Source: Cercophora sp. LCS_1 (taxonomy: Eukaryota; Ascomycota; Sordariomycetes; Sordariales; Lasiosphaeriaceae). From it: a stretch of DNA of 64,000 nucleotides. How positions within the stretch are numbered: position 1 is the stretch's first letter; each line of letters begins with the position of its first letter. Position numbers and translations under genes: made by a program. The stretch spans positions 744,001-808,000 of the forward strand of contig JAPZLL010000008.1 of NCBI GenBank assembly GCA_036250225.1. Reading direction: 5' to 3'. Under the pieces are notes generated by a model. The model was not told the DNA's origin, did no database searches, and saw nothing but the letters and a program-made list of their open reading frames with translations. Below are positions 43,973 through 55,900 of this stretch, in pieces.

Positions 43973-45675
43973 CTAATTGCCCCCAAGAATGCCCGCAGCA
44001 ATCTTCTCAGCCAGCGCATAAATCGCCGCCTGTGGATGCCCCAGCAGCGCAAACGGCAACGCCGAAGCATCCACCACACGCAAGCCATCCACGCCAAAGA
44101 CCTTGGCACGCCAGTCAACAACAGCGCCCGCGGAGGCGTTCCTGCCCATGGCATTTGTCGCCGAGGCGTGCCAGATCTGGATGCAATTTGCGCGGATGTA
44201 CGCCAAGATGTCTGCATCGGACTGGACTGCGGCGCCAGGGGTCACTTCAGGCCCGACCTTGACGGGGCCGACAGCAGGCGAGTTCCATGCCTGGCGTAGG
44301 CGCTTGAAGGCGGCGAGGGCGACTTCGGCGTCGGCGGGGTCGGTGAGCCAGCCCATGTCGATGACGGGCTTGTCGGCGATGCTGGCGCTGGAGATGGTCA
44401 CGGAGCCGCGGGAAAAGGGGTTGAGGATGGCGGCGCTGAGGTCGGCGACGGTGGTAACGCCATTGCCAGTGCCGGGGAAGCTGCCAGCGGGATACTCAAT
44501 CTCAGGGACGTCGAGGGGCAGACTGGCCAGGAGGCCCGCGGTGCGGACGGAGAACCCGAGTCGGGAGGAGAGGGGGAGTTTCTCGAAGGCGATGTATCCG
44601 CCGGCGGAGCTGAAGGGGCCTGCGGCGTTGGTCTGGTACTGGGCGAGGATGGCAGCTTGGCGGGCGGGATCGGCGAGCTCGCTGGCCAGAGACGGGGTCT
44701 TGACGCCGCTCTGGACGGAAAAGAAGATGGGGTCCTGCAGGTTCTGGCCGACGCCGGGGAGGTCGGCCACGACGGGGATGCCGAGGGACTGGAGCTTCGC
44801 CTGCGGGCCAATGCCGGACAGGAGGAGCAGCTGGGGCGAGTGGAAGACGCCGGCCGAGAGGATGACTTCCTTGGTGGCGGTCAAGGTATAGCTGGCACCG
44901 CCGTTGGTCGAGACGGTCACGCCGGTGGCCTTCTTGTTGGTGTTGAAGAGGATCTTGGAGGCCTGGGTGCGGGGGTAGACCTTGAGCTGGGTGGCCTGCA
45001 GGGCCCAGTCGAGGTAGCTGGGCTGGGTCGACTCACGGGTGGCGTCGGGTGCGATGGTCTCGGTGGTGTATGCGCCGCCGCCGAGGATGCCGCTATTGAA
45101 GCCGAGGAGGTTGGGCAGCAGGCCGATGGCGTTGAGGGCAACGGCAAGCCACGTGTTGGTCGGATCGACCCAGTTTGAGTAGGAGACGTCGACGGGACCG
45201 CAGGTGGGCAGACCAGCGCAAAAGGCCGTCGGGTCGTAGACAAAGGTGGCGTTGGGCGTAGCACGCTTCGTCCAGTTCGGGGGCGTGAGACGCGTCGACT
45301 TCTTGAAGAAGGGCAGCATGTTGACCCAGGAGTAGCTGGAGTGGCCCACGGCATCGGCCCAGCGGTCGTGGGTGCCGCAGGTGGGACGGTGGTAGGCCAT
45401 GGTGTTGACCGCCGAGGTGCCGCCCAGCGTCTTGCCAGCCGCATAGTGCACCTTGCGGTTGTTGGCACCCGTCTGCGGCTGCGACAGCAGTTCCCAGTCC
45501 AGCAGCGGGATGGGAGGGAAGAACTCGATGGGCGCCAGCACGGGGTTGCTGAAGGCGTATCCCGGCACCACCGTCAGGTTGCCCATCTCGGTCGCAAACC
45601 CGCCCGCCTCCACCACGGCCACGGACGCACCCGATTGCGCAAGCCGCGCAGCGATCGCCAAGCCGGCCGTGCCAG
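43973..45675 (-). pseudogene. GMC oxidoreductase lacking its N-terminus
   Basis: FAD-dependent GMC enzymes oxidise alcohols, sugars or aryl alcohols, usually outside the cell. The frame starts inside the FAD-binding loop at GTAGLAIAARLAQSGAS, with no ATG, no betaalphabeta entry strand and no signal peptide. The rest is complete: AGKTLGGTSAVNTMAYHRP, the GMC signature LSAGVFHSPQLLLLSGIGP, the active-site His in WHASATNAMG and the second His in GHPQAAIYALAEKIA, stop at 43973. The missing part is exactly where zinc-knuckle element sequence begins, so the gene was beheaded at the element 3 junction. Confidence 0.85.
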
Positions 45676-45687
45676 ACGGGCATAACC

Positions 45688-46538
45688 GCTATCCGCGCCT
45701 CTAAAGTCGGGTACTCAGCGTGGTCAAAATTGCCAATATTGACTGGCGCGGGTTGTTCGCCTGACAAAACACGCTTGGAAAAGTCCAGACTCCATGGTAG
45801 AGAAACGCCAGGGCGCCCGGCCTTCTTCCAAATATCAACCCAAGAATAGTTCGCAGTGCTGAACGGGGGATGATTCGCCCGAGACGCCACAAGAATCTTG
45901 AAGTTCTGAGCGTCGGTGCCCTCACGATGTCTGCAATAATCGAAGTTGTGTCTCCCCTCGTTGCAGAGTGGACAACCGTGGACGAATCCGTCATCGCGTG
46001 GCTTTACGCAATCGATGATTCCATGGCCGCTGCGCTTACAGTTTCCGCATACAATGGCACTTGGATCCTGGTCCTTTCTTTTCCTTGGCTGGGGAGCCCG
46101 ACTCTGTTCTCTCTTCTCAGTGCTCTGGGAAGGAGCCTTTGCAATGGGCGCTTTGCGATTGTCGAATGGGGCGTTGAATGACTGCTGCATCCCTGTCCGA
46201 ATAGCTGGCGTCCCCTGCGAAGGTAGCGTTACGTTGTTCGTCCCGTTGAAGGTGTAGTTGTACTGAACAAGTTGGCTCGTGGCATATGCATCCCGTTGCC
46301 CCGTGGACTGCTGGCGGCCTGAAGCGCTTCCGGGGTAACCATGTTCGTAGATGGTCCGATGACCTCGGGAACGGGTGTTATCCCAAAAGTTTGCCTGGCC
46401 GTGACCATGCTGCCCTGTGTGGGAAGGACGGGGACCTCTCGAATCCGAAGGATTGCGATGAGGTCGACTGCTGCGACTTCTGTCTCTGTCGTCTTTGTTG
46501 TTGCCTTTATTCGAATTGTAATTCGGTCGTTGAGACAT
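45688..46538 (-). pseudogene. Double zinc-knuckle protein, C-terminus lost (element 3 cargo)
   Basis: ATG 46538 (MSQRPNYNSNKGNNKDDRD) begins an RNA-binding-like Arg/Ser/Asn-rich region. Two knuckles follow, CGNCKRSGHGIIDC and CPLCNEGRHNFDYC, then the conserved block WVDIWKKAGRPGVSLPWSLD and EYPTLEARIA. Homology to the element 2 copy stops there. The frame runs on to 45093, but those extra ~200 codons are out-of-frame GMC sequence. The protein made, if any, would be a chimera. Confidence 0.65.
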
Positions 46539-47502
46539 TTTGGTGATTGTGTAGGAGGGAAAGAAAGGGAAAAGATTTCGAGACAGTCGAGGAAATACGT
46601 GCACCAAAGACTTCTGCAAGAAGTGGTCAATGCACACGTGTCTGAGTGGGCCTTGGAAACAGATGGGATAGAATTGGAGTTTGCTCCATGGCACACCCCG
46701 GCCGCCCAGGGTATCCCCCATTTTCAAAAAGCACATGGTTGCCATAGAATCAAGGCGGCACTCCCCGCCCGTGCGCTTTAATCCAATCTGCTGAATGCAC
46801 AGCCGTAGCCAAAACACCAAGGTTTGCCGTTGTGATACTTTGAGTTTAGCAGTAAAGACTGGGTTCTTTGTAATGGCAACTCCCAAACCTTGAATGATAC
46901 CGGGTGGACCAGGCTTATGTATGGCTACGGTGTGCTACGAGCCTAAGTGACGAATGTGAAATGGACTCTCTGGAATTGGGCGTGCTATGACGTATGCAGA
47001 GCGCCTTAGATTCAGCGGAGGCTTCACCCTCATTTAAGATTCTACATGAATGCAACAGGCCTTGCCATTGCCTCCATCCTTTATCCACGCGGCACATGCA
47101 CTAGCTCCCTTGTACCTGACGTTGAGACATGTCAAACTTAGTGTCCCTCTTGCATGTCCAATGTTAATAGACACTTTACGTTCCGCACGGGAATTGGAAT
47201 CGCTAACACTCAATACACTTGTATGCTGATGGTGCCCGGTGTTGGCGGCTCACCACATAAACAACGGCCTTCGCTGAGGAGCCCTGCTAGGCAGGACATG
47301 ACTCCGTGTTCCGGGTTTCCTGGGTCGTAAAGCAGAGGGGGGTAAATAGAGGTCACGGGGTGTTCAAGATGGATTCGTGGCCCCAGTTTTGAGGCAGCCA
47401 AAAAAGCGTGGACCGCATGACCGCCCTCGGTACAGGAGGTTTTCTCTCCACCGCTCTCGAGTGGGGGTTTTTTTCCCTACTGCATCACACAACACCGAAA
47501 AA
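46539..47502. other. Divergent intergenic region of element 3
   Basis: About 960 bp between the starts of the zinc-knuckle gene and gene B. No gene is recognised; it should hold both promoters. It is much longer than the 188-bp equivalent in element 2. Confidence 0.4.
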
Positions 47503-49448
47503 ATGAAGACCGAAAAGGAATACGCGATATACTTTATGGAGAAATTCATAGAGTTGATCAATCACTACATTGGCCAGTATGGTCATGAGGACAAAATCGA
47601 ACCTCTTGATGAGGTAATTGCCCAAGTCATCGACGAGCAAGGAGCCAAAGCATCCATTGCAACGATGGCTTGGCAGGTTCATCAAGCTGCATTCTTCATC
47701 CTTCGCAGTTCCGGTATGATTTCTTCGCGGTTCGACCGACTTCCTTGACGAGCGCTAACTGAAACAGGTACTAAATACGGATTCAAGAAGCCGAAGAATG
47801 GCGGGGACTGGCAGTTTATCGACTGGACACCGGTCTTGGCCGCTGCAAAGACGTCGGGATACCACTTGGCCCAGCAGTTTCGGCTGCTGGTCGAGATGTA
47901 TGTGCCCGAAGTGCGTCAACTCGATCAGCTCCCATTCGCGACAGGACAAAAGTATGCCAGCTTCTTTGCGGCGTGCCCCCGAGCTCCGCATCAAGACACT
48001 GCCCCATCTGGACGAGGGACAGAGGAATTTCAGCAGCGAGCATCGAGTAGTGGCCTGTCTAAGCGTTCTGACGGAGCCAAGCCGTTCGCGGCCGCGGCGT
48101 CCGCGTCACATACCACGAGCAGTGCCCGCCCAGACAAGATAACCATGCCGCCTGCGGCCGACGTACTTGTCATGAGCCAGGGCGCACCGGGTATCCCATC
48201 GGTCCCGATCACAGGAATGCTGCAGGGCAGGAGCAACGGCCCCCAGCAGCAGCGGCACCGATCGAATCGAAACCCAAGGATCCGTGGGGCGATTGGTACA
48301 AGCGCCAGGACGGATTCCCCTGGACAGACTTGGACGAGCAATTCGAACGCCTTTACGTTGGCCACTTCAAGCTCCCGCTCGTCAAGGTCAAATCCAAGAA
48401 GGGTCAATCGGAAACTTGCTTGCCACCTTGGTCGGTTCCATACCCCCTATCGGCCACCACGGACGTCGACCTCAGCACAGACGAGCATGGCGACGAAAAG
48501 AATGGCAAAGCCATGATACGTTGGGGCTTGAATGGGTTGAACTTCCACATAGTCGAGCGTGATGGTTACATTCGGCTTTGTCTTCCACCTGGATACCAGA
48601 AAGCCCAGGGCACAGGCATCAAGACTCTGGTCTTGGAAGATGTAACGCTGATGGAGAATATCCCCGTCGCATTCACAAAGCTTCTTTTCTGGGTCAAGTG
48701 CATGGCGGAAGAGAAAAAGGTTATCCCCTTGCCATTCTTCCTTCGCTCTCATCCGCGAATCGGAAACTTGGCAGAGAGACGCACAACCATGGAAAACTTC
48801 CAAAAGGGAGCTTGGACGGTCAAGAGCTTTGAAGTTTTCTTTTCTAAGATCGACGAATCGGGAAAGGATCAAAGACTCAAGGTCAAGCAGACCGCGTCCA
48901 TCGGAGAGTACATGGACCATAAGGCCCGGCCCATGTCCGAGGAACAGGTCATTGCGCAGAATTTCGCCAAGACCCTAATTTCCAAACGGATGGGAATCGA
49001 GACGCAGGAAGAAGTCAAGAAACTGACATGCAACCGTTTCATCGAGGCGATGAAACAAAACCCAAAGCTGTCAAAATCCGAACTCGCAGTGTTCCTGGCA
49101 TTCGAGGTTTGGTATCGTGCCTGGAATGGGCCTACTGCGAAAAACTTCACCCTGGATTGGCCACCACACTTCCTGGAGGCTCTCGCGCGCGAAACCAAGG
49201 AGGCTGATTCGCAGGACGCCTTGGGGATGTACAGGAAAGCGGCCAAGGCTGGAGGCCAAAAAGCGACTCCCATTGTTGATACCAAGGAAAAACGCCGAAG
49301 CAAGGACAAGGAAGCCGAGAAGATTGCGTCTCTGACAAAAGACCTGACACTGGTTGAAGACAGCCAACTGGGCTTGCGCAAGAAGTTCGTTTCGGCGAAC
49401 ACCTTTCGGCTCCTTGACAGTGAAACCGTACGGGAGTCGAGCAAGTGA
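47503..49448 (+). pseudogene. Gene B copy B3, best-preserved member, one frame break
   Basis: Exon 1 47503-47713 (MKTEKEYAIYFMEKFIELIN), intron 47714-47767 (gtatga..acag), exon 2 from 47768 (TKYGFKKPKNGGDWQFIDW). Between about 48,190 and 48,245 the frame changes by one base; a 35-nt intron gtatcc..gcag would repair it but is shorter than normal. The decayed copy B1 reads through this region in one frame, so a frameshift is likelier. The remainder (PKDPWGDWYKRQDGFPWTDL, FERLYVGHFKLPLVKV, KLLFWVKCMAEEKKVIPLPF, FEVWYRAWNGPTAKNF) is open to 49448, ending in a Lys-rich helix. No known domain; the stop is followed by an A-tract and the border. Confidence 0.6.
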
Positions 49449-49500
49449 CCCGAACGTCTTGACAACAAGTCAGCGTAATGGGCCACAATAAGCCTTAAGT

Positions 49501-49613
49501 AAAAAAAAAAAAAAAAACAACTCTGGGGATGGCAATTGGCAACGCCACCCTGGGGCGGCCTTCGGGCCGCCGAGGGGGCTGTCTGGCTGCGTGCTAGGCA
49601 CTCCCGCGGCGAC
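49501..49613 (+). repeat. Poly(A) tract and border element copy 3
   Basis: A run of 17 A (49501-49517), then CAA, then the border from CTCTGGGGATGGCAATTGGC at 49521. The inner hairpin is perfect: GGCGGCC (49554-49560), TTCG, GGCCGCC (49565-49571). It then reads GAGGGGGCTGTCTGGCTGCG and TGCTAGGCACTCCCGCGG. Read 5' to 3' in the gene B transcript it would be a C(UUCG)G-capped stem right after the A-tract. Confidence 0.75.
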
Positions 49614-52600
49614 AATGCTCACAGACGTGCTTCAGAATCTAGAGGACAACTAGGTAGGACGAGCTCCCTTTCTAACATCAGCTAATTGGCTGTTTCCAGG
49701 ACTTCCGTAGATGTCATCCGCAGCGATGTTACTTTCCACCATGAAGCGCACGAGAGTTGGGAGGAAACAGTACAATCCGATTGTTACATCACCAATACAA
49801 CACGTCGGAGTCAGTTTGCACATTACATACCTTAATCTCGGGCGCTGACGGCACCTTTGGCAGACGACAGCGGAACAAATGGATGTCCATGATGGCGAGC
49901 AACAATGCGCCCACTTTGGGGGACCCAATGGTTGCCTTCTTATGCGCGACCCATCCACAAGCACTCCCTCAACATCGAAATTTCCATAGCGGACACTATA
50001 GGCAAGTCCAGCAGATACCCAAGGCTACCCGCCTGGCGTTTGTGGTGATTAACCTTACTCGAGGGAACCGGCGACTCAGAATGAAGCATTGCGGCGACGA
50101 CATTCTTGAAGACCGGCGAGATTGCCAAGAAGCCAGTGGCTCCACGATTGACGGCGACAAGCTCCGCGCCCTCGAGGAGATGGAGCATTTCTCGATCAAG
50201 ACACGCTTGCTCGCTTATGCGGTGAACACGCGCAGTCCAGTCGCGAAGAAGGAACCCGCATCGGCGCCCCCAAATCTACACATCATCGGCTGTCGCCACC
50301 AACCTAGAGGAGCAACGCCAGGGCGCCCAGAGACAGGATGAAACGACCGCCTCGACAATGCTGCGGATTCAGAGTTAGATGCTCTTTGGTCTGGGAAAGG
50401 CAAGCCGTCCATACCCAAGTCTCAAACGGCCAGCCCCGAACGGAGATCTCGACCAAGGGTTGCTCAAGACGGCACAATGGACTATCGCGAATCAGGACGG
50501 AACCGGCCACGAAGGCCTAGGGAGTCAACAATGGCAAACCCTGTCACATTGCACCTGAATCGTGGGTCCATTCTGCAATACAAGATTGAGTTGATACACC
50601 AAACACGCCTAGCTTGTTCTCACGACTCACGTATCTGACTGAAAGGGAGTCACATTCGACAAAGAAGTTTGCCAAGCCCTCTGTCGCCCTTCGAAGAGCC
50701 ATTCCGATTATGCACGAACATTGCGGCAAAGAATCAGGCAAGTTACCATGTGCGACAGACACAAGACCGGCATAGAGGTCTCGGCACATATAAACCCATG
50801 TTTCTCGCCCCTCATGCAGGCTGTCTTCTCGTTTGGTCTATTTCCAGGGTGCAGGGCGGTCTCTACGGCACAGGCCAAAGGGACACCAGCCTGCCGGGGG
50901 CGTCGTTTGTGGCAGGCCATCACCACCCAAGCTTCCCAACCCCCGGGAACACGGCAGCGACAGGTACGATACCACGGTAATGCTGAAGAGAACCAAGCTT
51001 ACCGATACCAACAGTCAATTCGTCGCGGAAGCCACCCGCGGTCTCATCCCGCTCCCGCATCGGCTGCTCGCTAGAACGCAAGTCTCGACATCCCCAAGAA
51101 CAGCAGAACCGGACACCATACGCCCGTGAGGTCGTCGCTTCGTCGTCGGCGTGAACAGGATGCGTAGAATACGCGAATCCAAGACAGCGACGCCTTTTCG
51201 ACTTTCGCACTTGGTGTGGCGCCCCTCTTCCTCGCCGGTATATCAGAATCGATCCCACTTCCAGTCCGCCCGGCTGTTCACCGCAAAGTCGACTTTGACG
51301 GCGGTTCACGAATACACAAGAACCTACGTCGACTTAACCTCCCATGTTTCTCCAGTCTCGGGTCAAATCATCATTGGTACGTCAGAAACCGAGACAACCA
51401 TTCGACGACCAGGGCCTCCCCACACCCGCCAGTTCGTCTTGCACCACATCCACCACTATGGATGAAGCCTCGATTCCTCCCGGGTTCCCTCAGCCTCCGG
51501 TTCACGGTACCCAGGCACCAATAAGGCCGCGGCAGGGTTTTCAACAACAGCGAAGCCCTCTTCCCTGACCTCAGTCTCCTCAGAGGGGACGCAACCAGGA
51601 TCCTCGCTCGCAATCCCAGGCACGCCGACGGTATCAGGGACCTGCCCATCAGGCTCCTTCTGTACGTCCCCAGGGGCCCATGGTGGTCTCATCGGACCAT
51701 ATGAGTGCGCCAATTGCAAACGACAGGGACACACTGATTGCGCCACGCCAGTCGGATTCGTCCACGGCTGCCCATTGTGCGATACAAGCGACCACCAATA
51801 CGACATTTGATGGCAGTCGGTCGATTGCCAGGGCTTCTATATAGCCTCCTTCAACAGCCTTGCCTACACGGGCAAGGGAATCGTCCGGCTACGCACCCAC
51901 CATATCCTCGCCCGGATGGTGTGTCAGGACTTCTTGACCGAGGTTTATGGCGGTGAAAGACTCGAGAATTGTATGACTCCCGCTGCCTTCGACACGACCC
52001 CGATCGAATGCTACCTGACAACCCCTGTCATTTGGACGGACAAGGCAAGGAAGGGCCACCACCCGAGACGCCGCCAAAGATGTTCGCCTCAGATGGCATG
52101 GACTCCATGCATGTGGTCGGCGAGCCTGAGGCGGCAGCTGTTGCCAGCTTGCAGAGGGGCCTCATCCAAGATCCGTGAATGCTGTCAAGGTAAGCTTTGG
52201 GGGGAGACAATGTTCTCGATCTTGACTGCTGACGGAGCTCAAGTTCCCCCCGAATGCCTCCAGCTTTGTTGGAGCGACTCCGCATGGAGAAGCCAAGAGA
52301 AGAATCAGCGATGAGAGAGCTGCCCGAGAGGCATGGGGTCCGCAGCATACACGAAATTGACCGACTCGGTTGGTCGCGCGCAGGTCGGGTTGAAGGTGGT
52401 GTAGGCCCGGGCTCCAACGGCCGCAATGAGGCACCAACAGAGGACCCGGAAAAGCATCTTGGGGGCCGACATCCAAGAGAAAGTGTGACGACAACAGCCC
52501 AGGATCGGAAGGAGTGACTGAGACAGTGCTGAGAAAGGTTGGGCACTGCCAGAGAGACTGCACCCAGGTACCTAAGCACCTAACACTCGCCAAGAAGGCA

Positions 52601-52928
52601 GCGCTCCCTGCGCCATGCATCGGGTACGGCAGCTGACAGGATACGGCGCGTCCAAGTTGGTTATTGGTTGCGAGTTGACCACTGTCGTGACCTGCTGCTG
52701 CTGCGGCAAGTGCGGCCAACCTAATTCCAGCTGGGCTGCATACAGCGGGGCAATACCGAGGTAATGAAGGAGATGATGCCTGGAGCCTTATTGAAAAGCC
52801 CTCACCGAGGTGTGATTCGTATTTTCCTTGTCGAGCGATTTGGGCGTCGTACTGTACTCAGGCGCTGTACTTGGGCGAGGGATCGCCAGAGATTAACGTC
52901 CAGTCCATCTTGGCATGGCGTCGCCGGT
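49614..52928. other. Degenerate region without intact genes
   Basis: Many short overlapping frames, none with a full domain. The only recognisable coding relic is the zinc-knuckle piece at 51695-51810. The remainder is probably decayed element DNA; I cannot assign the frames at 49757-50341 or 51151-51568. Confidence 0.4.
51695..51810 (+). pseudogene. Third zinc-knuckle gene remnant
   Basis: Reads PYECANCKRQGHTDCATPVG then FVHGCPLCDTSDHQYDI and stops. The match to GFVHGCPLCNEGRHNFDYC of the element 3 copy is clear. The first knuckle has lost two residues and the second its last Cys. Plus strand, about 2 kb from border copy 3. Confidence 0.6.
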
Positions 52929-55900
52929 TCAGTACAAGACCGCCGTCTGGGAAGAAAAATCCTCAAGAACACGCTCAGCAACACCATCCTCAGTCTGGAT
53001 TCCAAACACGCCAACACGCTGATACCCATCCGACCCACTCTCATCACTCACAGGCGTCACCAACAATCCCACTAGCTCCGTTCCATGCTGAAGCTCAGGT
53101 GCTTCAATACCATGATGAAAGTTCCAGGCTTTATACGCAACCACGAGGGCCACGACCTTGTCTGTAACCCGTCCAGGAATGTCGAACCTGCACCAGACAG
53201 TCGCTTCGAGCTCGGTCCCAATCACCTTGTAGGGGCGCCCCATGATCTCCTGGGGAAGCTTTGTCTCAGATGAGCTGGGCATCCCTCCCACCCTCACTAC
53301 TGGGAAGGGAGACCACTCTTCCTGCGGTTCAAGTTGCCACCTTGGAACCTTTGATACATCAGCGGTGCCAGTGCTGCTCGCTGGGCAAGGTTCCAACTCA
53401 GCGAACTGGGCCCGCACTGTCAGTGAGGAACCCCTCTGAACCTGTCCGTACGGGCTTCTATCGTCCTTTACCACCATCTCGCAGTCGATGATTTCGACAG
53501 AGTCAAGCGGCAAGAGGACTTCGGTGGCCCATCCGCCAGGTACTTTGCCGCCGCGACTTTCGTCAACCAACCACGACACGGGGCCATTCAGAGCAGCCCA
53601 GGACCAGGACGGCGCGAGGTAGTCCGAAGGCGGTTCTGCTTCCCCAACGTGATAGAACAAGAGGTCCATTGGGAGGTCATCCCTCCATATTCCCCCGCAG
53701 TATTGCCTTTGGACGCCTTTGTCCATGATCGACCGGGTCGATGCGACACCAGCAATGGACGGAAGCTTGTCGGTGTCGTATGTCAGCAGCCGTGTGGAAA
53801 GCTCCTTTGTGGCGTTCCTCCAGCTGAGTCGCATTTTGTCAAAGCTCTTGCTGAGGTCCTTATGGCTTTTCATGACTCCCTTCTCGGCATAGGAGCGGAC
53901 ACCAATGCTTCTGCCCACGCCTTGACAGAAGTAAAAGGCTTGGGCCTTCGAGAAAATCAGTGTTCGAGGGGATAGGTATTGCTCCTGAAGGACCCATGCC
54001 CTGCGGAATAGTGGGTAATCTTGACCAGTAGAGTTGTTGGGTAACCTTGTTTCTCTGCTCATGTACGCAACAGCGGATTCGCCCTTGGGAGATGTGAACT
54101 CGACTGTCGCGTACTCGAACGCGCGTGGTTGTAGGAACCCCTGCTCGTCGCCTGTGGAGGAAGCCGCCGCGATGGTGATGTAAGAGTTGCGGTAGACGCT
54201 GGCCATCCGCGACGCTTCCACGGCCCAGTCTCCCGCGTCATATTGGATAATGCAGAGCGAGTCTATCCAGAGGTAAGGGATGCCCAGTCTGTGGGTCGCC
54301 AGCATGGCGTCGGAAAAGGTTCTAGGGATCACCTCGGAGATGGGAAACCCCTTCTTCATATTGGAAAGACTCTGTCTCGTCGTCAAGAAATCTCGAGAAG
54401 AGCCCCAGCAGTGGCTGAGCGTTGCATATCGTTTATCGCCGCCTCGGTCTTCCAGGTCTGTCGAGTCGAACAACACAACGTGGTCCAGATTCCGAACGTC
54501 AAGGAGGCGAGACGGAAGCGAGGCCTCTGCCCCCTGGTAACAACCATGCTGGTCGTTGCATGACAGTATCCAGGACGTCATATGTTGGAGTGTGGGTTCT
54601 GAGAGCGGATCGCGATGTACGACGGTGTATTCCACGTCTTTCTTAAATGAAATGTCTGATTTACCGAGGGTCACGTTAGAACGGGCATAGGTACTCGACC
54701 AAAGTTTGGGGCTTCTTACTGTGTTCGGCGCTCAGCACAAATCGCGCCTCCAAGTCAGACTCAAGCCCAATATGTCCTATACTTCCTGTGAATATAACGG
54801 ACCCTAGCGAGCATACCGCATTAGCGGTCGTTCTTTGTGTAGCGTAGGGAGGGTTTCTCACCATCGCGCTGACGTTCAACGCCCCACGATTCGCCCTGGG
54901 ACCCTACTCTGCCGAAACATGCCTCTTGTCCCCTCAAATCGGCGCCCCGGTTTCCTCGGTCTCGCTTTACGCCCTCTGCGCTACGCCCAAGCCAGAGGGA
55001 GCTAACTCGGTACGCAAAATGCGCTACGACGCAGCATCTGGCCCAGAGCCTCAAGTCATCCTGCGCAGGCTGGCCAAGATCGATCGAGTACTTGAGTGGC
55101 GGTGTCTCAGAACCGACAAGGGCGTTCGCGGTTAGCGCAGAACAGATGGGACAGCTTGCGGGAGGCAAGTCCTTGGTCGAGTACGGATTCGCCAGCCAAG
55201 GCTCGCGATCCGCGACAGCAGCAGCCTGATATCCAATGCGCTGAATGCACCGAGAAACCTCCCGGAGGCCCCTCAGTTTATCGCCCTGTTCATGCTCTGC
55301 CTCGATTGAAATATGAACTTCGCCCTGGCTACCGAGCGTTGCGGATTCCCTGCTGACTAACAGCTCTGGCTGTATGATTGTAAAGACAGGAAGATGTCTG
55401 AAATTGTCGCAACAGTAGGATGTCAGTTGACGGAGGTAGCCGCTATTGACAGCTACACCGTCAAGAGCCTGATTGTACGGGTCCGATGCCTTGGTAATGC
55501 GGAGCAGGATCTGGGCGTATTCATCATCTCGGCCTTCTCTGTGGGGTGTCCCAAGAAAGATAGCGGCCTTGGTAGAATCTCGAATGAGCGTAAACTCGTC
55601 CTCGATGTGGGTAAGAAGGATAGCCTACCAGGGGATGTTAGTCCGTGTCGACGTAAAACCTGAGGCGAGGATCCTTAGCTTACTTGCTTGACAAGAGCCC
55701 CTCCCATGGCTATCCCGACAAAGACAATCGGTCTCTGACGTTCCTAACGGCGAAAACATCAGAATTAAGTTCTGCATTGAAGTTGGGGGTTGAAAGACTC
55801 GAACTAACCTCGTTACTGGTTCGAGCCGACAACAACTTTGACAAAATACTGCGAGACGTTTGCACAACTTCGTTGGGGGGCGCCTCGTAGGGCAAGTTGC

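Larger units (their letters stand above)
45688..49613. mobile_element. Element 3: zinc-knuckle gene (minus, cut) - divergent region - gene B (plus) - border
   Basis: Inverted relative to elements 1 and 2: the border (49521-49613) is on the right, after gene B. The zinc-knuckle gene reads leftwards and loses its end at about 45,676-45,688, where GMC sequence takes over, so the expected M2 hairpin is missing. Gene B occupies the border side here as in element 1; the zinc-knuckle gene, on the border side in element 2, is on the opposite side here. The element was truncated by the rearrangement or inserted incompletely. Confidence 0.5.

Noticed and set aside
45093..45688. Continuation of the zinc-knuckle frame across the GMC gene
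   Set aside because: Out-of-frame GMC sequence; not part of the zinc-knuckle family.
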